The notes: a model not told the origin generated them from the sequence alone. Positions 1 to 5,751 are shown, counted from the stretch's first letter. The stretch is DNA of 5,751 nucleotides from Clostridia bacterium (GCA_017462145.1 JAFTRT010000108.1:1-5751); one strand, 5' to 3'. Program-made: numbers and translations.

Positions 1-436
1 CTCGTGCATCTCCGTTTTGAATGGCCTGATCCCGACAAAGAACACGGATGTGATTTTCTCCCTCCCGGATCCAAGCAGACACATCTGCAACAAAGGCCGT
101 GAATCCGCCTTGATGTTCACACACCTTGACACCGTTCCAAAAAACCTCACATTCGCTGTCTACTGCACCGAAGTGCAACAAGGTTCGTCCGAGCATAAAA
201 GACGGTGTGATGGTAACCGTTCGCTCATAGCCGATCGATTCTGTATTTTTCAACACAAATCCATTCCCAATTCCGCTTCTGCTCGTCTCCGGGGAAAACG
301 GGACGGTAATGGCACCGACCGCATGCGAATTTCCTGCCTCATCGATCCGAAAAAAGTCCCAACTCCCATTCAAGCAAAGCCAGTTATTCCGTTTTGCTTG
401 CGGGGCAGGATGCTCGGAATGAGGAATTTTTTCCAT
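1..436 (-). CDS. Glycoside hydrolase family 2 (beta-galactosidase/beta-glucuronidase-like), N-terminal part; gene continues past the left edge
   Basis: The minus strand stays open from ATG 436 to the window edge, giving 145 residues. They read as the GH2 sugar-binding (jelly-roll) domain: NNWLCLNGSWDF at residues 17-28, ITVPF at 43-47, YERTVTI at 70-76, LHFGAVDSECEVFWNG at 87-102, HQGGFTAF at 108-115 and ENHIRVLCRD at 127-136. These match the family's usual 'WLnLNGeWeF', 'LhFGAVD', 'VWvNG' and 'GGyt.F' pattern. The catalytic TIM barrel lies outside the window, so substrate (galactoside, glucuronide, mannoside or other) cannot be told. No signal peptide is visible, which suggests a cytoplasmic enzyme acting on imported oligosaccharides. 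ATG 436 has GGAG 8 bases upstream. An in-frame ATG at 460 also has a GGAG, 7 bases upstream; 436 is preferred because family members tend to begin close to the 'PRPxxxRxxWLxLNG' segment. Family call is confident; start and substrate are not. Confidence 0.88.
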   Translation of the reverse strand, partial: MEKIPHSEHPAPQAKRNNWLCLNGSWDFFRIDEAGNSHAVGAITVPFSPETSRSGIGNGFVLKNTESIGYERTVTITPSFMLGRTLLHFGAVDSECEVFWNGVKVCEHQGGFTAFVADVSAWIREGENHIRVLCRDQAIQNGDAR

Positions 437-480
437 CTCGAATTCTCCATTGGATATCATCCATCCACTCCATTTCCGCC

Positions 481-529
481 TTGCTTTTTCCAACACAGAA
501 GCGAAGAACCTTCACGGTAACAAAAGCAA
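481..529. repeat. 8-bp inverted repeat in the GH2 5' leader
   Basis: TTGCTTTT at 481-488 is the exact reverse complement of AAAAGCAA at 522-529, with 33 bases between. It lies inside the predicted untranslated leader of the GH2 gene (about 549 down to 437), so it could form a stem in that RNA. No known riboswitch or operator is recognised, and an A/T-rich pair of this length could be chance. Confidence 0.3.
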
Positions 530-554
530 CGCTGTTTTTCTTCTGTTCTCCACC

Positions 555-583
555 ATTATATCACAGCTCCGCCCGTTGTGCAA
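555..583 (-). promoter_or_regulatory. Sigma-A promoter for the GH2 gene
   Basis: On the minus strand a -35 TTGCAC (583-578), a 17-bp spacer and a perfect -10 TATAAT (560-555) preceded by TGA form an extended -10 promoter. Transcription would begin near 548, leaving a leader of about 110 bases before ATG 436, which leaves room for leader regulation. It is back to back with the MATE promoter. Confidence 0.75.
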
Positions 584-614
584 GATGCTTTTTTGCGGAA
601 GAAACAGAAAGCCC

Positions 615-643
615 TTGCAATCCAAGATCAAATATGGTATAAT
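615..643 (+). promoter_or_regulatory. Sigma-A promoter for the MATE transporter
   Basis: TTGCAA (615-620), 17 bp, then TATAAT (638-643) preceded by TGG gives a near-consensus extended -10 promoter, with transcription expected to start near 650. The -10 contains the in-frame ATG at 642, so that ATG and the ATG at 450 cannot be the start on this transcript. The -35 boxes of this promoter and the GH2 promoter are 31 bases apart. Confidence 0.78.
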
Positions 644-658
644 GAGACCAACGATCTT

Positions 659-674
659 AGAAAGGACGGCCTTG
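659..674 (+). promoter_or_regulatory. Ribosome binding site that points to a TTG start
   Basis: AGAAAGGA at 659-666 lies 5 bases before an in-frame TTG (672-674) but 17 bases before the next ATG (684), too far for normal Shine-Dalgarno pairing. The site therefore favours initiation at TTG 672, adding the four residues MLDR ahead of the ATG. Confidence 0.55.
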
Positions 675-2090
675 CTCGATCGCATGTTTCTAAAAAAATT
701 CATCGGAACCCGAGATTTCTACCGGAAGGTTTTGGCAGTCTCCGTTCCCATTATGATCCAGAGTGGGATCACCAATTTTGTCAGCCTGTTGGACAATATT
801 ATGGTAGGCTGGCTGGGCACCGAATCCATGTCGGGTGTTTCCATCGTCAACCAATTTATTTTTGTATTCAACCTACTGATCTTTGGTGCAATTTCTGCAG
901 CCGGTATCTTTACGGCACAGTACCACGGACTGCAAGACGTGGAAGGGGTTCGGCACACCTTCCGCTTTAAGTTTTTGATCAACGTTTTGGCCGCCGTGTT
1001 GGGCATTGTGCTCTTCGCCTGTTTTGACGATCAGCTGATCTCGCTGTTTCTTCGGGGAAATAATGCCGAGGGAGATTTGGCACTGACGCTTTCCGAGGGA
1101 AAGGCCTATCTGCAGATCATGCTGATCGGACTCATTCCGTACGCACTCTCCCAAGTCTATGCCTCTACCATGCGAGAGACCGAGCGAACCATGGTACCGA
1201 TGGTAGCAAGCATCGTGGCGGTGACAACCAATTTTGTTCTCAATTCGATTCTGATTTTCGGTCTATTGGGCGCCCCTGCACTCGGCGTCCGAGGAGCGGC
1301 CATTGCTACCGTCGTCTCACGCTTTGCAGAGCTTGGCATTTTGGTCGTTTGGGGGCACACCCACAAAACCGAATATCCTTTTCTCCAACGGGCTTTTCGC
1401 TCGATGCGGATTCCCAAACAGCTCTTTTTGCAAATTGCCGTCAAGGGTCTCCCCCTCATGTCCAACGAACTGTTCTGGGCCATTGCGGTGACCCTTCGCA
1501 ATCAATGCTATTCCACCAGAGGCCTTGAAGTGGTGGCAGCGCAAAACATTTGCAGCACGGTGGTCAACGTCGTCAACGTGGTGTATATGTCCATCGGTTG
1601 CTCCATTGCTATTATCGTCGGCAATTTGCTGGGGGCAGGTAAGCTGGAGGAAGCCAAGGATGCCGATCGAAAGATGATGGCTTTTTCCGTAACCTGCTCA
1701 ACGGGAATGGGCTTGCTGTTGATCCTGTTTTCCGGTATCTTCCCTTTTGTTTACGGAAAAGCAGGAGCTGAATCCCAAGCACTTGCCAGCTACATGATGA
1801 TCGTCTCTGCCGTAACCATGCCCTTTGGTGCCTTTGCTCACTCGGCCTATTTCACCCTTCGTTCGGGCGGTAAGGTATTGGTCACGCTCTTATTTGACAG
1901 CGTTTATATGTGGGCCATCGTGCTTCCGGTATCCTTCGCCTTGGCCTATGGAACCGGCTTGAACATCTTTTGGCTCTTTGCCCTTTGTCAAGGAACAGAG
2001 GTCATTAAGGCAGCCTTTGGTTTTGCTCTTTTGAAAAGAGGAACGTGGGTCAAACAACTGGTGTCCCAGAATCCATCCGAATCCTCATAA
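672..2090 (+). CDS. MATE family multidrug/cation efflux transporter
   Basis: An inner-membrane antiporter of about 472 residues, the usual MATE length (roughly 450), expected to export organic cations or drugs against a Na+ or H+ gradient. It is strongly hydrophobic throughout and fits 12 membrane segments in two related halves. The first helix reads VLAVSVPIMIQSGITNF, followed by LLDNIMVGWLGT (about residues 39-50), the typical MATE 'D..mvG.lG' motif. The second half carries the matching VVYMSIGCSIAIIVGNLLGAGKLEEAKDADR, a hallmark 'GnllGAgk.eeA' segment given here in shortened sense. It resembles the NorM/DinF-type branch more than MepA; the substrate cannot be told. TTG 672 is chosen for its ribosome binding site; ATG 684 is the alternative (468 residues). 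It is transcribed alone from the promoter at 615-643 and ends 3 bases before a strong terminator. Confidence 0.93.
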   Translation: MLDRMFLKKFIGTRDFYRKVLAVSVPIMIQSGITNFVSLLDNIMVGWLGTESMSGVSIVNQFIFVFNLLIFGAISAAGIFTAQYHGLQDVEGVRHTFRFKFLINVLAAVLGIVLFACFDDQLISLFLRGNNAEGDLALTLSEGKAYLQIMLIGLIPYALSQVYASTMRETERTMVPMVASIVAVTTNFVLNSILIFGLLGAPALGVRGAAIATVVSRFAELGILVVWGHTHKTEYPFLQRAFRSMRIPKQLFLQIAVKGLPLMSNELFWAIAVTLRNQCYSTRGLEVVAAQNICSTVVNVVNVVYMSIGCSIAIIVGNLLGAGKLEEAKDADRKMMAFSVTCSTGMGLLLILFSGIFPFVYGKAGAESQALASYMMIVSAVTMPFGAFAHSAYFTLRSGGKVLVTLLFDSVYMWAIVLPVSFALAYGTGLNIFWLFALCQGTEVIKAAFGFALLKRGTWVKQLVSQNPSESS

Positions 2091-2093
2091 ACC

Positions 2094-2128
2094 AAAACGC
2101 TCACGCACTTCCGTGCGTGAGCGTTTTT
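2094..2128. terminator. Bidirectional rho-independent terminator between convergent genes
   Basis: AAAACGCTCACGCAC (2094-2108), a TTCC loop and GTGCGTGAGCGTTTT (2113-2127) form a perfect 15-bp stem followed by one more T. The A-tract on one side and the T-tract on the other let it work for the MATE gene (+) and the phosphodiesterase gene (-). A second small hairpin, GAGTC-CATT-GACTC (2129-2142), fills the space up to the phosphodiesterase stop codon. Confidence 0.9.
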
Positions 2129-2142
2129 GAGTCCATTGACTC

Positions 2143-2862
2143 TTATTCCAAAATATTGGATGTGATATAGTCCACGCCCCAAGCGGCCAGACGCTCGCCA
2201 ACCTCGGCACGGTCCACCGTCCAGCAATTGACCTTCAGGCCTGCCCTGTGGAATGCGGCAATATTCTCCTCGGTCAAGGATTCATAATAGATATCCACAT
2301 CAATCTGATCTTTCGCCAATCGTTCGATCCGTTCTTCCGTCACGGTTTTGAACAAAAATTGCACCGACTGGTTGGGGCGAAGCTGCCTGATCTTGAGCAA
2401 ATTTTCATAGCAGAAGGAAATAAAGGTCACTTGCTCCAAGTATCCCAAGTCCTCAATGATTTGGAGAAACCGGACAGTCTCCTCCTCGGTAAATTCGGAT
2501 TTCAGCTCCAGTACGCAATGCTTTTCGTACTTTTTGCAGATGGAAATATAATTTTCCAACGAACAAGGCCGCAGGTCGGCACGGTCCTTGGTACCATCCT
2601 TATCCAACAGCACGACATTCTGTAAAGCAGCGAGCGTACATTCCTCCACCACCAAATGCTCCCCGGCCACCCGCTTCAGCGTGCTGTCGTGATTGACCAC
2701 AAAGCGTCCGTCTGCCGTTCGATGGATATCGGTCTCAATGCCGTAATACGAGCGATTTCCGGCCGCCACAAATGCGGCGTTGGTGTTCTCGGTCTCAATC
2801 CCCGAAAGTCCTCTGTGCGCCACCATCTGCACAGCACCCTTTTGAAACTTGATGGTATTCAT
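2143..2862 (-). CDS. Glycerophosphodiester phosphodiesterase (GDPD family)
   Basis: A 239-residue single-domain enzyme, the usual size of bacterial cytosolic UgpQ-like GDPDs. The family hydrolyses deacylated phospholipid head groups (glycerophosphodiesters) to sn-glycerol 3-phosphate and an alcohol with a divalent metal. The TIM-barrel signature is complete: HRG at 16-18, EN at 25-26, IETD at 42-45 (metal ligands Glu43 and Asp45), NHD at 57-59 (His58 as general acid/base), LELK at 118-121, FISF at 147-150, CWTVD at 213-217 and YITSN at 232-236. No signal peptide or membrane segment is visible, so it should act in the cytoplasm. The start is supported by GGAGG 6 bases upstream (2873-2869). It has its own promoter and shares a terminator with the convergent MATE gene. 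No glycerophosphodiester transporter gene is adjacent. Family call is very secure; exact substrate is not. Confidence 0.94.
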   Translation of the reverse strand: MNTIKFQKGAVQMVAHRGLSGIETENTNAAFVAAGNRSYYGIETDIHRTADGRFVVNHDSTLKRVAGEHLVVEECTLAALQNVVLLDKDGTKDRADLRPCSLENYISICKKYEKHCVLELKSEFTEEETVRFLQIIEDLGYLEQVTFISFCYENLLKIRQLRPNQSVQFLFKTVTEERIERLAKDQIDVDIYYESLTEENIAAFHRAGLKVNCWTVDRAEVGERLAAWGVDYITSNILE

Positions 2863-2902
2863 ATTCGTCCTCCGTTTTCACAGCCGAGCTGTTCTTGTGG
2901 TT

Positions 2903-2931
2903 ATTATAGCATATTGGTTCTCTTTTTTCAA
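2903..2931 (-). promoter_or_regulatory. Sigma-A promoter for the phosphodiesterase gene
   Basis: On the minus strand TTGAAA (2931-2926), 17 bp, then TATAAT (2908-2903) preceded by TGC. This is an extended -10 promoter with a start expected near 2896 and a short leader of about 34 bases. Confidence 0.78.
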
Positions 2932-2959
2932 GATGCGCCTGCTTCTTTTTGAATTGATC

Positions 2960-2987
2960 TTGACTTTTTTGAAAAATCCGCTACAAT
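2960..2987 (+). promoter_or_regulatory. Promoter of the decayed MATE gene
   Basis: TTGACT (2960-2965), 16 bp, then TACAAT (2982-2987). It is a plausible sigma-A promoter but weaker than the other four here: the spacer is one base shorter, the -10 has one mismatch and the TG extension is missing. The -10 overlaps the ATG at 2986, so translation would have begun at ATG 3019. Confidence 0.6.
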
Positions 2988-3018
2988 GGAGATCATCTGT
3001 CTATCCATGGGAGAACAC

Positions 3019-3547
3019 ATGAAAACCGATTTCAAACTTATGTTTGCCACTATGAAGCCTTGGAGGCTTTTTTTGTCGTGGTACTGCCCGGCATGGTCAG
3101 TATGTTGGCCATGTCCATCTAGAGCTGTATTGAGGGCACATTCATCGATCAAAAATTGTGGGAAGAAGCACTGGCCGCCGTCATGTTGTTGCTTGCCACA
3201 CCCCTGTGTTCTATTTTCATCGATCGTGCAGATACGGCCTTACGAACCTTGCCCCTCATGCCCTCCGTCTTTTTGCATCTTCTTTTCTCTTTTTGTTGTT
3301 GGGCATTTCGGCGCAAAGCTTTTTGATCGCAATCGAGAAGCCGCTCCGTGCTCCCCTGCTGTCGGTCAGTGTGGCACTGGTCTTCCCTGCACTGTTTTTG
3401 TGGTTCCTCCTCCCTCTGGGGCTAAATGGAATTTGGCTGAATATGGCAGGCACCTCGTTCCTTTCTGCCATTTTTGGAATCGTCCTCCTGGCAACGATAT
3501 GGCACAAGAAACAACCAAAGGATCGGTCATCCAAATCTGAACCGTAA
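3019..3547 (+). pseudogene. Remnant of a MepA-like MATE transporter gene: internal deletion, two frameshifts, one stop
   Basis: Three reading frames together spell the two ends of a MATE protein. ATG 3019 has GGGAG 5 bases upstream and gives MKTDFKLMFATMKPWRLF. A one-base shift at the seven-T run (3068-3074) is needed to continue FFVVVLPGMVSMLAMSI, then TAG (3120-3122) where a Tyr codon is expected, then SCIEGTFIDQKLWEEALAAV. The next residues, PLCSIFIDRADTAL, belong to the C-terminal half, so about 270 codons are missing near 3180. A second one-base shift near 3238-3246 leads to TNLAPHALRLFASSFLFLLL and on through AIEKPLRAPLLS and PLGLNGIWLNM to the stop at 3545-3547. About 176 codons remain of an expected 450. 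The sequence resembles the MepA branch, not the intact MATE gene at 672-2090, so it is not simply a duplicate of that gene. The 3158-3547 frame alone would give a misleading short membrane protein. Confidence 0.88.
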
Positions 3548-3553
3548 ACAAGG

Positions 3554-3620
3554 AAATGCTCCCGCACAGCAGCGTGCATCCTTCGTTAAAAGGATTGCAC
3601 TCCTGCTCGGGAGCATTTTT
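3554..3620 (+). terminator. Long multi-stem hairpin terminator after the MATE remnant
   Basis: AAATGCTCCCG (3554-3564) pairs with CGGGAGCATTT (3608-3618). Inside it AGCAG (3568-3572) pairs with CTGCT (3603-3607), TGC (3575-3577) with GCA (3597-3599) and ATCCTT (3578-3583) with AAGGAT (3590-3595), leaving a six-base loop. A five-T run (3616-3620) follows, so it reads as a terminator in the plus direction, starting 7 bases after the remnant's stop. Its other side ends 5 bases from the stop of the convergent fusion gene; in that direction the T-run is only three bases, so it may stop that transcript less well. Confidence 0.75.
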
Positions 3621-3624
3621 GATT

Positions 3625-5484
3625 TCATCCAAGCACCGGACAATCTTCTTTGTTGGTGCGCTCGTCCAAAAGAAGCCCTGCACCGTCAAAACACTCCACG
3701 TGTTCCAATACAAGCTCCGACATAGCCCCTGCCAAGGAAACGGCATATTTGCCGCCGCCCCGCACGTTGCGGACGGTGATGCGGTAAGTCTCCTCCGGTG
3801 TAGCATGGCGAGTTCCGTAAAGATGGTTGTCACCAATGCGAACAGCGTAAATTCCCCGATCCATGTAGGGGGAATCGGTTCCCATATCGTAAACCCCATC
3901 GACCAAAATATCGTGAAGCATCACATCGCCCTGATTGAGCACCCGCACGTTGGTACAAAAAGCAGCACTGCGAATGTTTCGTACGGTCACATGGCAAAGA
4001 TCGGCAGGCAATCCCGCCACCGAAAAGCTTCTTTCCAAATTTCCGTTCAAGGCGGTGAGGGCGATGGTATCATCCTCAGTAAAGCCCGTAATATCCTCGA
4101 TGACGATGTGATGACACCCCTGTCGTAGGTCAATGCCGTCGGCGTTTTTCACCAATACATCCTCATAATGGCTTCGCTTCAAACCGTGATAGAGGTTCCC
4201 CTCCTCATCCACAGCGGCGTCATTGGCACAAAAGTCAATCTGCCCCAAATAACCGTTGGCGCAATAAACAAAATTCAGTGCCCACCACCGCTGATTGCGG
4301 CAGGAAAGGCCCGTGATCCGAAAACCGTCCACATTGGTAAACAGCAACAAATTGTTTTTCCAAATAGGCGGCATTCCATCCTTGCCTTGGGTCTTTTCGG
4401 AGAGTCCATTATACTCCCCACCATCCAAAATGGCTCGTCCCCGTCCAAGGATCGTAATATTGCGGTCGGTTCCCTCGGTGGTTCTGCCCACCTCCGTTCC
4501 GTGATGCTCGTTGACAAATAGATTGGAAAAACAGCCGTCCGCCATGCGCAGATGACAATCCTCTAAAATCAATGTAAAATCAGAGGGCAGACGAACCTCC
4601 CGATCGATCTCCCAGTTTCCGCAAACCGTTGCCGTTCGGCTTCCGTTTTGGATGGCCTCGGCAATCAAACCGGTGATATAGTCACTTCCGTTTTTAGTAA
4701 ATAAATCCGTATCTCCAAGATAATAGTCTGTCGGAATATCCTTTTCTTCCTCGCAAAGGTTATAATCGGCACGCTCCCAAAGCATACGAATGATCTCGGT
4801 TCCCTTTCGAACCGAAAAGATCCCCACCTCGGCCTCACCCAACCGAGCCGTCCGCAACGCCCCCAAAGCCTCCAAGGGCTTACGGTAATTTTCAAAAAAC
4901 TCCGAGCCTGTTGTTCCGTGCTTTTGAAACAGCAGCGAATATTCCGTTCCATCATAGTCGATCACAGTCAGCGGAACGGGGGGCATGAGGCGGTCGGGCA
5001 GCGCCAGCATTTCATCCACCGCATGAATGTAAGTATTGCGATTCAAACCAACCCCCAATAACAAGATGGTAGCATCCTCATCGTATAATCTGGCCCATAC
5101 ACCTCCCACGGGGCAAGGTGAGGTTGCCGTCTCCTCTCCTGCCACAAAGGAACGTGCCCGTTTGCCAAAAGCCGCAACCGAATGGGTGGGATGCAACGAA
5201 CGAACCCCATCCCGACGAAAGGCCGCCACCGTAGGCAAAGCCCCGATGCACGGAGCCGTGGTGCGAACGTCATAAATCGGTTGCTTGGCCGATACGTTAT
5301 GCCACGTGTGGGTGGGCACCAAAAACAGACCGTCGGTCAAATAGGAGCGAAAGCTGTCGATCAATCCGTCACAGCCGCCCTCCACAGGCCCAAGGGCACG
5401 CATGGAGGTGTGGATCAAAACGGTATCCGCTTCCCTTATGCCGTTTTCTCTCAAAAAAGTATGAATTGCCTCTTTTGTCAGCAT
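3625..5484 (-). CDS. Fusion protein: AAC(3)-type N-acetyltransferase + GH28-like right-handed beta-helix
   Basis: A single 619-residue frame holds two unrelated domains. Residues 1 to about 245 match the aminoglycoside 3-N-acetyltransferase (Antibiotic_NAT) family, which moves acetyl from acetyl-CoA to an amino group: TVLIHTSMRALGPVEGG (21-37), PTHTW (57-61), RSLHPTHSVAAFG (95-107, with the family's conserved His), SPCPVGG (122-128) and ILLLGVGLNRNTYIHAVDEM (140-159). After an acidic linker (about 240-264), residues 265-619 read as a pectin-lyase-like beta-helix: cap NGSDYITGLIAEAIQNG, then repeated V-x-I/V-x-N/D-x strands at NITILGRG (342-349), FRITGLSCRNQRWWALNF (388-405), NADGID (447-452), FTEDDTIAL (468-476), VTVRNIRS (499-506) and YRITVRNVRG (567-576). 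GH28 motifs 'NTD' and 'DD' have counterparts (N447/D449, D471/D472), but the 'GHG' and 'R-K' motifs do not appear. There is no signal peptide, as expected for an acetyl-CoA enzyme. ATG 5484 has GAGG 7 bases upstream; TTG 5487 is an alternative. Both domain calls are strong; substrate is unknown, and antibiotic resistance should not be assumed. Confidence 0.9.
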   Translation of the reverse strand: MLTKEAIHTFLRENGIREADTVLIHTSMRALGPVEGGCDGLIDSFRSYLTDGLFLVPTHTWHNVSAKQPIYDVRTTAPCIGALPTVAAFRRDGVRSLHPTHSVAAFGKRARSFVAGEETATSPCPVGGVWARLYDEDATILLLGVGLNRNTYIHAVDEMLALPDRLMPPVPLTVIDYDGTEYSLLFQKHGTTGSEFFENYRKPLEALGALRTARLGEAEVGIFSVRKGTEIIRMLWERADYNLCEEEKDIPTDYYLGDTDLFTKNGSDYITGLIAEAIQNGSRTATVCGNWEIDREVRLPSDFTLILEDCHLRMADGCFSNLFVNEHHGTEVGRTTEGTDRNITILGRGRAILDGGEYNGLSEKTQGKDGMPPIWKNNLLLFTNVDGFRITGLSCRNQRWWALNFVYCANGYLGQIDFCANDAAVDEEGNLYHGLKRSHYEDVLVKNADGIDLRQGCHHIVIEDITGFTEDDTIALTALNGNLERSFSVAGLPADLCHVTVRNIRSAAFCTNVRVLNQGDVMLHDILVDGVYDMGTDSPYMDRGIYAVRIGDNHLYGTRHATPEETYRITVRNVRGGGKYAVSLAGAMSELVLEHVECFDGAGLLLDERTNKEDCPVLG

Positions 5485-5544
5485 CAAAAAACCTCGCTTC
5501 TCCGTTTTCTAACAGGATGTGTCAACAGTTACCTGCACAAGCTG

Positions 5545-5573
5545 ATTATATCATACATTTCGTTCTATTTCAA
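5545..5573 (-). promoter_or_regulatory. Sigma-A promoter for the acetyltransferase/beta-helix gene
   Basis: On the minus strand TTGAAA (5573-5568), 17 bp, then TATAAT (5550-5545) preceded by TGA. A start near 5538 leaves a leader of about 54 bases before ATG 5484. No operator-like palindrome was recognised around it. Confidence 0.78.
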
Positions 5574-5602
5574 TTCCTTTTGGCATCCTCGAAAGCAAAA
5601 AC

Positions 5603-5636
5603 AAAAAAGTCCGAAGCATTTTCTCCGGACTTTTTT
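5603..5636. terminator. Rho-independent terminator, symmetric A/T tracts
   Basis: AAAAAAGTCCG (5603-5613) and CGGACTTTTTT (5626-5636) form an 11-bp stem with a 12-base loop. It can work in both directions. Because the fusion gene's promoter lies to its left and fires leftwards, the hairpin most likely ends a minus-strand gene entering from beyond the right edge and shields the promoter from read-through. Confidence 0.8.
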
Positions 5637-5640
5637 GCTC

Positions 5641-5751
5641 CACAACTCCGCACACCGCGGATGAATGACTCCCGGTTGCGTTTTGCTGTCAGAACAATTC
5701 AGATCAAACCGTTTGCTCGGTTTTCACCGTATGAGTATGTTCGGTGATCCA
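5641..5751. other. Right-edge stretch; possible last codons of a minus-strand gene
   Basis: No complete gene is present. Two minus-strand frames enter from the right edge and stop close by: one reads WITEHTHTVKTEQTV and stops at TGA (5706-5704), the other ends at a TGA about 4 bases further on. Either could be the C-terminus of a gene whose terminator is the hairpin at 5603-5636. Neither tail is recognisable, so this remains a guess from position alone. Confidence 0.25.

Noticed and set aside
17..520. 167-codon open frame on the plus strand
   Set aside because: It is antisense to the GH2 coding region, whose minus-strand translation matches the family closely; the plus-strand product has no recognisable motif.
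450..671. N-terminal extension of the MATE protein to ATG 450
   Set aside because: The extra residues are not MATE-like, and the extension runs through both divergent promoters.
3158..3547. A separate 129-residue membrane protein
   Set aside because: Its first 30 or so residues are out-of-frame reading of the remnant; the rest is only the C-terminal end of a MATE protein.
3556..4128. 190-codon plus-strand frame
   Set aside because: Antisense to the beta-helix domain and overlapping the terminator hairpin; no ribosome binding site or family resemblance.
5182..5747. Plus-strand frames of 160 and 93 codons at the right end
   Set aside because: They run through the fusion gene's start, its promoter and a terminator hairpin; the translations look like noise.
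1..5751. tRNA or rRNA genes, CRISPR array, insertion sequence ends, origin
   Set aside because: No cloverleaf, regularly spaced direct repeats, transposase motifs or flanking target duplications were seen on either strand; the MATE remnant shows no element at its deletion point.

Overview
The window looks like chromosomal DNA of a Gram-positive, low-to-moderate GC bacterium, most likely a gut-type Clostridia (Ruminococcaceae/Oscillospiraceae-like). The grounds are purine-rich Shine-Dalgarno sites, sigma-A promoters close to consensus, strong hairpin-plus-T terminators, a TTG start, MATE transporters and glycan-active enzymes. The taxonomy is an inference; there is no rRNA or other marker gene.

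Layout from left to right: (1) the 5' part of a GH2 beta-galactosidase/beta-glucuronidase-type gene on the minus strand, cut by the left edge; (2) a divergent promoter region; (3) an intact MATE efflux transporter on the plus strand, most likely starting at TTG 672; (4) a perfect 15-bp hairpin shared by two convergent genes; (5) a glycerophosphodiester phosphodiesterase on the minus strand; (6) a second divergent promoter region; (7) the wreck of another, MepA-like MATE gene on the plus strand, with a large internal deletion, two frameshifts and an amber stop, but promoter, ribosome binding site and terminator still recognisable; (8) a 619-residue two-domain protein on the minus strand: an AAC(3)-type N-acetyltransferase joined in one reading frame to a GH28/pectate-lyase-like right-handed beta-helix; (9) its promoter, then a hairpin terminator and about 110 bases at the right edge that may hold the last codons of another minus-strand gene.

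Every intact gene appears to be its own transcription unit. The four promoters share one design: TTGNNN, a 17-bp spacer and TGNTATAAT (extended -10). The GH2 enzyme, the acetyltransferase/beta-helix fusion and the phosphodiesterase all appear cytoplasmic, with no signal peptide visible. They could belong to intracellular breakdown of imported oligosaccharides and phosphodiesters, but no operon joins them and that link is only suggestive. The most unusual item is the acetyltransferase/beta-helix fusion; the second is the decayed MATE gene.
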